26,452 nucleotides of DNA, from assembly GCA_900550695.1 (NCBI GenBank), contig URTF01000027.1, forward strand, positions 1-26,452, in the 5' to 3' direction. Both the position numbers and the translations under genes were made by a program. Below are positions 1-6,743 of this stretch, one piece after another; position 1 is the first letter of the stretch, and each line of letters begins with the position of its first letter. Under the pieces are notes generated by a model. It was not told where the DNA came from. It saw nothing but the letters and a program-made list of their open reading frames with translations, and searched no databases. Source of the stretch: an uncultured Ruminococcus sp. (GTDB taxonomy: Bacteria > Bacillota > Clostridia > Oscillospirales > Ruminococcaceae).

Positions 1-54
1 ATCTGCAAGCAGATGAGGTGCTAAGGCTTTAGCCGGTGGTTTTTAGAGGTGACC

Positions 55-558
55 TCAAGGCTCAGCAGTCAGTGCTGTATCTGCCAGTACCCGGTCGCTC
101 GGAACGGCAGGTATATCGGAAAGGTCAAGTATCGGTGAAGTCACGGAGCTTTCAGTATTTGAGGCGCAGGTGACGGTCTGTTCACTTTCCTCGGGTTCGG
201 TCCTCGGCACGGTCGTAACGGCAGTTTCACGCTGTCCCTGAGTTTCCTTTGAAACGGCGGTAACACGTTCCATTGACGATGTTGTTTCAATGTCCTCTCT
301 CGAAACGGCTGTATCCCGAACCATTCCGCCTACAGTCTGAACGGCTTCCTCACGGATAGACGACTCCATTTCCCGGAGCGATGAGATATACTCGCTGTAG
401 GTTTCGGGGCGTGATGTTTCTATCGAAGTGACCGTTGTAAGTACAGCGGCTTTATTCGTTGCAGTCTGTCTTGGTGCATTGGAGGGATAATAGTCCTCAC
501 AGCCCGATAGTGACATCACCGCAAAAATTGTCAGAAAAAGTAAAAGTAATTTCTTCAT
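55..558 (-). CDS. Ser/Thr/Glu-rich lipoprotein of unknown function
   Basis: A 167-residue protein with a classic lipoprotein signal: Lys-Lys, a hydrophobic stretch, then the lipobox LSGC with the acceptor cysteine at residue 20. It should be lipidated and anchored on the outer face of the membrane. The mature part has no domain I recognise. It is low-complexity and rich in Thr, Ser, Glu and Val (repeated ETT, TAVS, RETAVTT), resembling the Thr-rich linkers of the two FecR proteins further along this window. It lies 34 bp after the acetyltransferase gene. No ribosome binding site precedes the ATG, and a good promoter ends nine bases before it, so the message may be leaderless. The secretion signal is clear; the function is unknown. 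Confidence 0.8.
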   Translation of the reverse strand: MKKLLLLFLTIFAVMSLSGCEDYYPSNAPRQTATNKAAVLTTVTSIETSRPETYSEYISSLREMESSIREEAVQTVGGMVRDTAVSREDIETTSSMERVTAVSKETQGQRETAVTTVPRTEPEESEQTVTCASNTESSVTSPILDLSDIPAVPSDRVLADTALTAEP

Positions 559-567
559 AATGATTCT

Positions 568-596
568 ATTATATCACAGCTTGACAGTTATTTCAA
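568..596 (-). promoter_or_regulatory. Sigma-A-type promoter of the lipoprotein gene
   Basis: Read on the minus strand: TTGAAA, a spacer of exactly 17 bp, then TATAAT. The -35 hexamer overlaps the stop codon of the acetyltransferase gene. The -10 hexamer ends nine bases before the lipoprotein ATG, so the predicted transcript would start about two to four bases before the start codon. Confidence 0.65.
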
Positions 597-1141
597 GGGT
601 TATTTCCGATAAAACCGTACTTTCCCCATTTTGCGAAAGTTCTGTAGCCAAGCTTTGCATACCAATCGGCAACGGCGGTATAGTGAATATAGCTTACGTC
701 AAATCCCTCATCGGCGAGGATCTCCGTTACCCTTGCGACCATAGCAAGACCTATCCCCTTTCGGCGGAATTCGGGAACAGTTCCTACACAGCCGGGGCCG
801 CCGACTTTGAGCGTTCGCCCGTTCACGTTATGCTCACCCATATCGTCAACAAGGCAGAAGCTTGCGAGCTTTCCGCAGCAGCAGCCACAGTAAACTCTTC
901 CGCCGTCAAAAAAACGCACCCAGTCGTTGTCCACTTTTTCGACCGCCTCTCTGAGCGCATCGGCCTCGCCTTTATAAAACCCGAAGGAAATATCCTCTCC
1001 GAAGTCATTTTTATATGTAAAATTTCGCCCTCTGAGCGGAAGAAGCATCTCCTCATATACAGCATCTTCGGGCAAATTTTTTACGCTCCCGAAAAAATCC
1101 GGATACATACTGCTGAAAAGCCCAATGCCGTCAATATCCAT
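593..1141 (-). CDS. GNAT-family N-acetyltransferase
   Basis: A 182-residue protein with the acetyl-CoA binding signature of the GNAT fold. Motif A reads VGTVPEFRRKGIG (about 119-131, R/Q-x-x-G-x-G type) followed by the helix LAMVARVTEIL. Motif B is around YIHYTAVADWYAKLGY (151-166). It probably transfers an acetyl group to an amine in the cytoplasm; the substrate cannot be read from sequence. A cysteine cluster CGCCCG at 85-90 lies in the central strand region. An AAAGGAG ribosome binding site nine bases before the ATG supports the start. It lies between the HD-domain gene and the lipoprotein gene on the same strand, but a terminator-like hairpin separates it from the HD gene. Confidence 0.88.
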   Translation of the reverse strand: MDIDGIGLFSSMYPDFFGSVKNLPEDAVYEEMLLPLRGRNFTYKNDFGEDISFGFYKGEADALREAVEKVDNDWVRFFDGGRVYCGCCCGKLASFCLVDDMGEHNVNGRTLKVGGPGCVGTVPEFRRKGIGLAMVARVTEILADEGFDVSYIHYTAVADWYAKLGYRTFAKWGKYGFIGNNP

Positions 1142-1160
1142 TTTTCACAGCTCCTTTTAC

Positions 1161-1199
1161 GCAAAAACAAAGCCGCTTCTGAAGTCGATCAGAAACGGC
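1161..1199 (-). terminator. Intrinsic terminator or attenuator between the HD gene and the acetyltransferase gene
   Basis: On the minus strand an 11-bp stem (GCCGTTTCTGA with TCAGAAGCGGC, one G-U pair, 6-nt loop) is followed by TTTGTTTTTG. The acetyltransferase ribosome binding site begins only a few bases later, so read-through must be partial or the acetyltransferase has a promoter inside the HD gene. Confidence 0.75.
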
Positions 1200-1222
1200 C
1201 GATCTCTTTTATTTTTCAGCGA

Positions 1223-1762
1223 TCACTCAGCTTTGAGCTTTCTGCGGAAAAGCTTTCTTCTGACTGCTTCATGCAGCTTCGTCATAAGACCCGATGCGAC
1301 CTCCATTGCGCCGCAGAGCTTATCCGTGAAAACAATAACGAGAGTTTCACGATATCTCGGGAGTGCGCAGAGATTGAGCGGAAACATATGCTTTTCGATA
1401 ATGTCGCTCTCGAGTGCGGAAACATAGAAATATTTCCGTGCATTTTCAAGCGAAGCTTTTGCGTGTGTAAAACCGTGAAGGCGCTCTCCCTCGGCAGGCT
1501 TATGCGTATGCCAGTCATAGAGGAAGAGGTCGTGCAGAAGTCCTGCCCTTGCACCCGCTCTCTTATTAAGGTTAAAAAGCTTGCAAAGCCTGTAGTTGAA
1601 GTATGAAACGTTCAGGCAATGCTGAAAGCAAGTCGTTTTTCCGTGGTGAGTGTAATTTTCCATCTGACGGACAACGCTGCTTTCGAGAAGGTCGGCAACG
1701 AGGGTGTAGTATTCGCTGTCTTTATTTTCGAGATCTGCCTTGAAACAAATGGCTTTTAACAT
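1223..1762 (-). CDS. HD-domain metal-dependent phosphohydrolase
   Basis: From the ATG at 1762 the protein has 179 residues. It carries the HD-superfamily pattern: His48 in a helix (CFQHCLNVS), the His77-Asp78 doublet in GLLHDLFLYDWH, a later conserved-looking His125 (EKHMFPL) and Asp147 (VFTDKLCGAMEV). These are the usual metal ligands, so it likely hydrolyses a phosphate ester or nucleotide in the cytoplasm; the substrate is unknown. The frame stays open to 1828. I prefer the ATG at 1762 because an AAAGG/AAGG purine stretch lies just upstream and homology-like content starts there; the extra 22 residues do not look like part of the fold. It is transcribed away from mraZ. Two AAAGTGG-type boxes lie about 35-50 bp before its start. 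Confidence 0.85.
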   Translation of the reverse strand: MLKAICFKADLENKDSEYYTLVADLLESSVVRQMENYTHHGKTTCFQHCLNVSYFNYRLCKLFNLNKRAGARAGLLHDLFLYDWHTHKPAEGERLHGFTHAKASLENARKYFYVSALESDIIEKHMFPLNLCALPRYRETLVIVFTDKLCGAMEVASGLMTKLHEAVRRKLFRRKLKAE

Positions 1763-2176
1763 CGTACCTTGCCTTTCATGTAACTGCGGAAAAACCACTC
1801 TGCCCCACTTTGACAGGGATCTTCCCATATATGTATCGTAAATATATTCAATTTTATTCCTGCCGGGAGCATTTTTTGCGGCTTTCCGTATTATTTATGC
1901 GGAAAGTATAAATTTTATCGGCATTTTTCTTAATTATATATTAATATTGCCGCATATACAATTGCTTTTTTGAACATAATTTTTGAATTTTTTATTAACC
2001 CTGCTGTTTAAAATGCCAAAAATCACAGACCTGTCCATATTGCGAAAATATGACGGTGGAAAGCTTTTGCTTTTCGTCATCTTTTTTTCGTCATTATGTG
2101 ACTTTGCCTTAGTAAAATTGCACTAATTATCACTTGAAATTTATCCAAAAATTTCGGAAGAAAGTTTTTTCAAAGG
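1763..2176. other. Non-coding interval between the HD gene and the mraZ promoter
   Basis: No convincing gene is seen. The stretch is very AT-rich. It contains an inverted repeat CTTTCCG / CGGAAAG at 1882-1906 with an 11-nt loop, long A/T runs at 1905-2000 and a second T-rich segment at 2070-2130. A clear promoter for the HD gene was not found. Confidence 0.6.
1795..1811 (-). promoter_or_regulatory. Possible MraZ boxes upstream of the HD-domain gene
   Basis: On the minus strand AAAGTGG (1811-1805) and AGAGTGG (1801-1795) stand 10 bp apart, the same core and spacing as the boxes at the mraZ promoter. They lie just upstream of the chosen HD-gene start. With only two boxes, chance is possible. 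Confidence 0.35.
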
Positions 2177-2205
2177 TTGCAAATCGGTTACAGATGGTGT
2201 ATAAT
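2177..2205 (+). promoter_or_regulatory. Promoter of mraZ and the dcw cluster
   Basis: TTGCAA (2177-2182), 17-bp spacer, TATAAT (2200-2205). The predicted start is near 2212, giving a leader of about 210 nt before mraZ. No closer promoter of this quality was found. Confidence 0.7.
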
Positions 2206-2211
2206 ATCATT

Positions 2212-2250
2212 AAAGTGGTGAAGTATCCCACAAAGTGGGTCAAAGTGGTG
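2212..2250 (+). promoter_or_regulatory. Candidate MraZ operator (AAAGTGG boxes)
   Basis: Three near-identical boxes lie at the predicted transcription start: AAAGTGGTG at 2212, AAAGTGGGT at 2232 and AAAGTGGTG at 2242. Their starts are 20 and 10 bp apart, so they sit on one DNA face with one slot empty. Known MraZ proteins bind short GTGG/TGGG direct repeats with 10-bp period upstream of mraZ and repress the cluster, so autoregulation is the natural reading. Confidence 0.7.
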
Positions 2251-2263
2251 AATTTCCACCGAG

Positions 2264-2395
2264 TTTTCCACACGGTGTGGAAAAGCAAAGTGTAAAAATA
2301 TGTGGAAAAAGTGTAAAACCCGACCCAATATACCGTATAAAGCGGTATTTCGACAGATAAGAATGTGGAAAACCTTTTGAAAACGATGTGGAAAG
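2264..2395 (+). repeat. Cluster of TGTGGAAA and AAAGTGTAAAA motifs in the mraZ leader
   Basis: TGTGGAAAA occurs at 2276, 2301 and 2364, in reverse as TTTTCCACA at 2264, and as TGTGGAAAG at 2387. AAAGTGTAAAA occurs at 2287 and 2308, 21 bp apart. A small inverted repeat ATACCG/CGGTAT lies at 2330-2348. The motifs extend the GTGG theme of the operator into the transcribed leader. They differ from the DnaA box (TGTGGATAA) at one base. Confidence 0.5.
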
Positions 2396-2425
2396 GCGGT
2401 GAAGAACTTGGGCGGAAACAGTTTG

Positions 2426-2836
2426 ATGGGTACTTATGAGCATACGATCGATGCAAAAGGCAGAATGGCTTTCCCCACAAAGCTCCGTGAACGCCTCGGT
2501 CTGAGCTTCATCGTCACTATCGGTCTCGACCGCTGCCTTTATGTATTTTCCGAGGAAGAATGGGAAAACTTTACCGAAAAGCTCAAAACGCTCACGGGTG
2601 AAAAGGCTCGCTCCGCAAAGCTTTTCATCGTAAGAGCCTGCCCCGTCGAACCCGACAAGCAGGGACGTATCCTCATTCCGCAGCAGCTGCGGGAATATGC
2701 AGGACTTGACCACGATGTCACCGTCCTCGGCGTTATCGACCGTGCGGAGATCTGGGACAGCGCACGTTTCAACGCAATGAGCGAATCTATCTCGGAAGAA
2801 ATGCTTTCGGACGCTCTTTCGGACATTGCATTTTAA
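2426..2836 (+). CDS. mraZ: MraZ, transcriptional regulator of the division and cell-wall cluster
   Basis: The protein begins MGTYEHTIDAKGRMAFPTK, the family N-terminus, and carries two SpoVT/AbrB-like repeats: one with the DAKGR core at about 9-13, the second with DKQGRILIPQQL in the middle of the protein. MraZ forms a ring that binds repeated GTGG-type boxes at its own promoter and controls dcw transcription. From the ATG at 2426 it has 136 residues, slightly shorter than the Bacillus protein because of a short C-terminus. A GTG at 2399 or a TTG at 2423 in the same frame are alternative starts; the family N-terminus MGxYxHTID and a GGCGGA stretch upstream favour 2423/2426. It is first in the cluster, with rsmH 12 bp later. 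Confidence 0.93.
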   Translation: MGTYEHTIDAKGRMAFPTKLRERLGLSFIVTIGLDRCLYVFSEEEWENFTEKLKTLTGEKARSAKLFIVRACPVEPDKQGRILIPQQLREYAGLDHDVTVLGVIDRAEIWDSARFNAMSESISEEMLSDALSDIAF

Positions 2837-2848
2837 GGAGATCGGCTT

Positions 2849-3772
2849 ATGAGTTTTTCACATATTTCAGTTATGCTTGACGAATGTATCGAGGGTCTTG
2901 ACATCAAGCCCGACGGCATTTATATAGACGGAACGTGCGGCGGCGCAGGACATTCCTGCGAGATAGCAAAGCGGCTGACAGACGGCGGCAGGCTGATCGG
3001 CATCGACCGTGACCCCGACGCTGTTGCGGCGGCGACCGAAAGGCTCGCACCTTACAATGCGGTCGTCAAAAAGGGAAACTTTTCCGATATGAAAGCTATC
3101 GCAGCAGAAGAAAACGTTGACAGAGTTGACGGGATCTTGCTCGACCTCGGCGTTTCATCGCATCAGCTTGACACGCTCGAACGGGGATTTTCCTACCACG
3201 GTGATGCTCCGCTCGATATGAGAATGTCGCAGAGCGGCGTTTCCGCAAGGGATATCGTCAACGAGGCTTCCTACGAAGAACTCCGCAGGATATTCTGGGA
3301 ATACGGCGAAGAAAAGTTCTCCCCGAGGATCGCAGATACTATTGTAAAAAGACGTGCGGACAAGCCTATCGAAACGACCTCCGAGCTTGCCGACATTATC
3401 TGCTCGTCCATTCCTGCAAAATTCAGACGTGAAAAAAACCCGTGCAAAAAGTCTTTTCAAGCTTTGCGAATAGCCGTAAACTGCGAGCTGGACGAGCTTG
3501 ACAAGGCTCTTGACGACGGCTTTGATATGCTTGACAGCGGCGGCAGATTTGCGATAATCACTTTCCACTCGCTCGAAGACAGAATAGTCAAGCAGCGTTT
3601 CGCAAGCTTCTGCACAGGCTGCACCTGCCCTCCCGATTTTCCGCAGTGTATATGCGGAAAGAAGCCGAGGGGAAAACTCGTCAACCGAAAGCCGATAGAG
3701 GCAACACCAGAAGAGCTCGAACACAATAAAAGAAGTCACAGCGCAAAGCTTCGCATCATCGAGAAGCTTTGA
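2849..3772 (+). CDS. rsmH: 16S rRNA (cytosine-1402-N4)-methyltransferase RsmH
   Basis: A 307-residue protein with the complete MraW/RsmH signature. It starts HISVMLDE, the SAM-binding loop is DGTCGGAGH (27-35), and GIDRD follows at 51-55. LLDLGVSS lies at 97-104, then the inserted helical domain, then ITFHSLEDRIVKQRF and a C-terminal KPxxxxxxE motif with HSAKLRI. It methylates N4 of C1402 in the ribosomal P-site using S-adenosylmethionine. AAGGAG seven to eight bases before the ATG fixes the start. It is the second gene of the dcw cluster, as in most bacteria. A four-cysteine stretch near the end (CTGCTCPPDFPQCICG) is a common feature of the Firmicute versions. Confidence 0.97.
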   Translation: MSFSHISVMLDECIEGLDIKPDGIYIDGTCGGAGHSCEIAKRLTDGGRLIGIDRDPDAVAAATERLAPYNAVVKKGNFSDMKAIAAEENVDRVDGILLDLGVSSHQLDTLERGFSYHGDAPLDMRMSQSGVSARDIVNEASYEELRRIFWEYGEEKFSPRIADTIVKRRADKPIETTSELADIICSSIPAKFRREKNPCKKSFQALRIAVNCELDELDKALDDGFDMLDSGGRFAIITFHSLEDRIVKQRFASFCTGCTCPPDFPQCICGKKPRGKLVNRKPIEATPEELEHNKRSHSAKLRIIEKL

Positions 3773-3795
3773 AAAGAAAAAGAGAAGGATAAAAA

Positions 3796-4269
3796 ATGAA
3801 CAGAGGAAACGCAGCATACGACCTTTCAAAATATGAAAACGCAGCGCCAAGGCTTACGGACAGCGAAAAGTCAAAAATAGTTGTCCGCAGGGCAAAGCCA
3901 AGACCGACAGCGTCTGCACCGAAAATTCTTATAACCGCAGTAATGGCGGTGCTTGTTCTGAGCCTTGTGGTCTATCCGAAGGTCCAGCAGGCGACCGTAA
4001 TGTCCGATATCAACAAGCTCAACGATCAGGTGATGATACTTGAGAGCGAAAATGTCCGTATGCAGACCGCTATCGAGAGCAAATCCGCCCTCAAAGCAGT
4101 TGAGGATTACGCCGTTGACGTTCTCGGAATGCAGAAGCTCGACAAATCACAGATAGAATATCTCAGCATCGAAAACGGCAACGTCATCGATATCCCCGAA
4201 GAGAACGAGAACTTTTTTGTGAAAATAAAGCACTCGTTTGAAGATTTTCTGGAATATCTCCGCGGATAA
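3796..4269 (+). CDS. ftsL: FtsL/DivIC-like septum protein
   Basis: A 157-residue protein with a basic cytoplasmic tail of about 43 residues, one membrane segment (about 44-62, ILITAVMAVLVLSLVVYP) and a predicted coiled coil (about 70-105, DINKLNDQVMILESENVRM). It ends in AVDVLGMQKLDKSQIEYL, the usual end of FtsL/DivIC-type division proteins. The position directly after rsmH and before the PBP gene is the classic ftsL place. FtsL forms a membrane complex with DivIB/FtsQ (encoded downstream here) and DivIC to activate FtsW and the septal PBP. The sequence family evolves fast, so the name rests on topology and place as much as on similarity. GAAGGA upstream supports the ATG. Confidence 0.85.
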   Translation: MNRGNAAYDLSKYENAAPRLTDSEKSKIVVRRAKPRPTASAPKILITAVMAVLVLSLVVYPKVQQATVMSDINKLNDQVMILESENVRMQTAIESKSALKAVEDYAVDVLGMQKLDKSQIEYLSIENGNVIDIPEENENFFVKIKHSFEDFLEYLRG

Positions 4270-4284
4270 TCAAATAGAATTTTA

Positions 4285-4382
4285 CAGCAGGTCATGCGGA
4301 CAAACAGCCGCAGCCTGCTGCAGCAGCAGGGTTGTACCATAAAGATCGGGTGCAGCCCGTATTTTGCTAAATAAGACATATT
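4285..4382 (+). promoter_or_regulatory. Structured leader before the PBP gene, with alternative hairpins
   Basis: CAGCAGG (4285-4291) can pair with CCTGCTG (4314-4320) around an inner TGCGG/CCGCA stem (4295-4312). The same CCTGCTG can instead pair with a second CAGCAGG (4324-4330). A CGGG/CCCG hairpin followed by TATTTT lies near 4348-4365, and just past 4370 a perfect ATAAGACA/TGTCTTAT hairpin. Mutually exclusive pairings inside an operon suggest control of PBP expression. No classic U-rich terminator is present. Confidence 0.45.
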
Positions 4383-4432
4383 GTCTTATGTCGATATAAG
4401 TCCCTCCTGCCCCTTTGAAAGGAAGATCAACC

Positions 4433-6721
4433 TTGTCGTTACGCCCCAAAAATACAATGAAGAAAAAGCTTAACCTTGTCATATTTCCTGCAATGATAGC
4501 TTTTGCGGTGATAATCGTTTTAAATCTTTTCAGGATCTCGATAACGGACAATGCAAAGTATCAGGCTATGGCGAACAATAATCAGTTCAAAAGCACGATA
4601 GTCAATGCGAACCGAGGCTCTATCTATGACACGAACGGAAAGATACTTGCCCAGTCCGCAACTGTCTATTCTATCACACTCAACCCGAACAGACTTGCCG
4701 ATTCCGACAATGAAAAGATCTCCGAGGAAACGGGCAAGACCGAGCGTCAGCGCAAGATCGATGCCTGCGTGACGATACTCACCGAAGAGCTTGACAACGT
4801 GACAGCCGGCGAGATACAGAAAAAGCTTTCCGACCTCAACTCAAAATGGGCGCTCGTTGCGAAGAGGATAGAAAAGCCTATCGCCGACAAAATTCTTATG
4901 CGCGCATCAAACGAGGGACTTGGCGATCTTATCGGCACAGAAGTTGATACAAAGCGATACTATCCTCAGGGAACGCTTGCGGCGTCCGTTATCGGCTTCA
5001 CGAACTATGAGGGTGACGGCGTTTACGGCGTTGAATCCTACTACAATGACTATCTCAAGGGCGTTGACGGAAAGATAATCTCCGCCGTTGATGCGAACGG
5101 CAACGAAATGCCGTACAAAAACGACAAGGTGTACGATTCGCAGGACGGAAACTCGCTGTATCTTACCCTCGATATGACGCTCCAGTATTACGTTGAAAAA
5201 TATCTTGAACAGGCTGTTGTCGAAAACAACGTTCAGGAACGTGCCTGCGCTATCATTATGGACGTGAACACGGGTGCGATAAAGGCTATGGCCACTGTTG
5301 AGGGCTTCGACCTCAACGACAGAAACTCTATCTACTCGAAGAAAGACCTCAGCTATCTTTCGGGACTTGAGGGAACTCCCGAATATGACGAAGAATATGC
5401 TTCGCTCCGTGAAAAGCAGTGGAAAAACAAAGCCGTTACCGAGCTTTACAACCCGGGTTCGGTATTCAAGGTCGTAACGGGTTCTGCTGCTCTCGAAGAG
5501 GGCGCTATCACGCTCGATTCAACCTTCACCTGCAATCAGGCTATTGATGTCGCAGGTCAGATAATCCACTGCTGGTCGAGATACTCCCACGGTGCGCAGG
5601 ACTTCACAACAGCTATGACAAACTCCTGCAACCCTGCTTTCATTCAGATAGGTCAGGCACTCGGCAAGGAAAAATTCTGCAAATATTTTGAGGCTTTCGG
5701 ACTCACCGAACCTACGGGCATCGACCTCCCCGGCGAAGCGGACAGCATCTATGTAAAGCCCGAAAATATGGGTCCCGTTGAGCTTGCATCAAGCTCATTC
5801 GGTCAGACGAGCAAGATCACGCCTATCCAGATGATAACCGCTTATGCGGCTGTCGTAAACGGCGGTTACCTCGTTACTCCCTACGTTGTCAGCAAGATAG
5901 TTGACACGAACGGAAATGTTATAAAAACTACCGAGACCTCGATAAAGCGTCAGGTAATCTCCGAAGAGACCTCCGCTCAGATGCGTCAGGTGCTTGAATC
6001 CGTTGTAAACAACAAGGGCGGTTCAAACGCTTATATCAAAGGCTATTCCATCGGCGGAAAATCGGGTACTTCCGAAAAGATCGACAAGATGAACCAGACA
6101 GGCGCATCCGACCTTTATGTTTCGTCCTACTGCGGCTTTGCCCCTGCGAACGATCCCGACATCATTATGCTCGTAATGGTAGACGAACCGACAGCAAGGG
6201 ATCAGAACGGCTCACTTATGTACTACGGCAGCGTTGTTGCCTGCCCTGTTGTATCGAATACTTTCAAGGAGGCTCTTCCCTACCTTGGCTATTACCCCGA
6301 ATACACCGACGATGAGCTTGAAGAGCTTGGTGTTACCGTTCCTAACGTTGAGGGTCAGACTCCCGAAGCCGCAGGTTCAACGCTTGAGGCTCTCGATCTC
6401 CAGTATACCGTTATCGGCGACGGTGAGTATGTCACCGCTCAGATACCGACACGGGGCAGCTCGCTTCGCCGAAACGGAAAGGTCATACTCTATACGGAGG
6501 ATAACCCCGAAACCGATTATACGACCGTTCCGAACGTTATCGGAATGTCACTTTCGGACGTAAACTATACCCTTACACAGGCAGACCTCAACTTCAAGGC
6601 GGGCGACGGTGCATCGAGCCACGCAGGCGCAGTCGCACACAGCCAGAACTATGCCGAGGGCGACATCGTTCCAAAGGGTACTATCATCGAAGTTTATTTC
6701 ATCATCAAAGACGAGGGATAA
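4433..6721 (+). CDS. Class B penicillin-binding protein with two PASTA domains (septal transpeptidase, FtsI/PbpB/SpoVD type)
   Basis: A monofunctional peptidoglycan transpeptidase. From a TTG start at 4433 (AAAGGAAG seven bases upstream) it has 762 residues; the frame is open from 4415. Order: short basic tail, one membrane anchor (about 14-36), PBP dimerisation domain with the NRGSIYDTNG motif, and the transpeptidase domain with SxxK at Ser343-Lys346 (NPGSVFK), SxN at 398-400 (NSCNP) and KSGT at 543-546. Two PASTA domains follow at about 634-689 and 697-759, each opening with VPNV. Active-site Ser343 cross-links stem peptides and is acylated by beta-lactams. Place after ftsL marks it as the septal partner of FtsW. 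PASTA domains are usual in Firmicute PbpB and SpoVD; sequence alone does not separate vegetative from sporulation roles. Confidence 0.93.
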   Translation: MSLRPKNTMKKKLNLVIFPAMIAFAVIIVLNLFRISITDNAKYQAMANNNQFKSTIVNANRGSIYDTNGKILAQSATVYSITLNPNRLADSDNEKISEETGKTERQRKIDACVTILTEELDNVTAGEIQKKLSDLNSKWALVAKRIEKPIADKILMRASNEGLGDLIGTEVDTKRYYPQGTLAASVIGFTNYEGDGVYGVESYYNDYLKGVDGKIISAVDANGNEMPYKNDKVYDSQDGNSLYLTLDMTLQYYVEKYLEQAVVENNVQERACAIIMDVNTGAIKAMATVEGFDLNDRNSIYSKKDLSYLSGLEGTPEYDEEYASLREKQWKNKAVTELYNPGSVFKVVTGSAALEEGAITLDSTFTCNQAIDVAGQIIHCWSRYSHGAQDFTTAMTNSCNPAFIQIGQALGKEKFCKYFEAFGLTEPTGIDLPGEADSIYVKPENMGPVELASSSFGQTSKITPIQMITAYAAVVNGGYLVTPYVVSKIVDTNGNVIKTTETSIKRQVISEETSAQMRQVLESVVNNKGGSNAYIKGYSIGGKSGTSEKIDKMNQTGASDLYVSSYCGFAPANDPDIIMLVMVDEPTARDQNGSLMYYGSVVACPVVSNTFKEALPYLGYYPEYTDDELEELGVTVPNVEGQTPEAAGSTLEALDLQYTVIGDGEYVTAQIPTRGSSLRRNGKVILYTEDNPETDYTTVPNVIGMSLSDVNYTLTQADLNFKAGDGASSHAGAVAHSQNYAEGDIVPKGTIIEVYFIIKDEG

Positions 6722-6743
6722 CATACTCGAAAGGCGGTTTTTT

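Noticed and set aside
1..54. Hairpin or repeat at the left window end
   Set aside because: A small ATCTG/CAGAT stem and a GGCTTTAGCC palindrome are visible, but without the sequence to the left they cannot be assigned to a terminator or repeat.
560..1606. Long plus-strand open frame of 348 codons
   Set aside because: It runs opposite to the acetyltransferase and HD genes, which have clear motifs and ribosome binding sites; the plus-strand product shows no recognisable features.
2264..2395. Replication origin suggested by DnaA-box-like motifs
   Set aside because: All copies miss the consensus at one base, no dnaA or dnaN is near, and the region is the mraZ leader. Kept only as a motif cluster.
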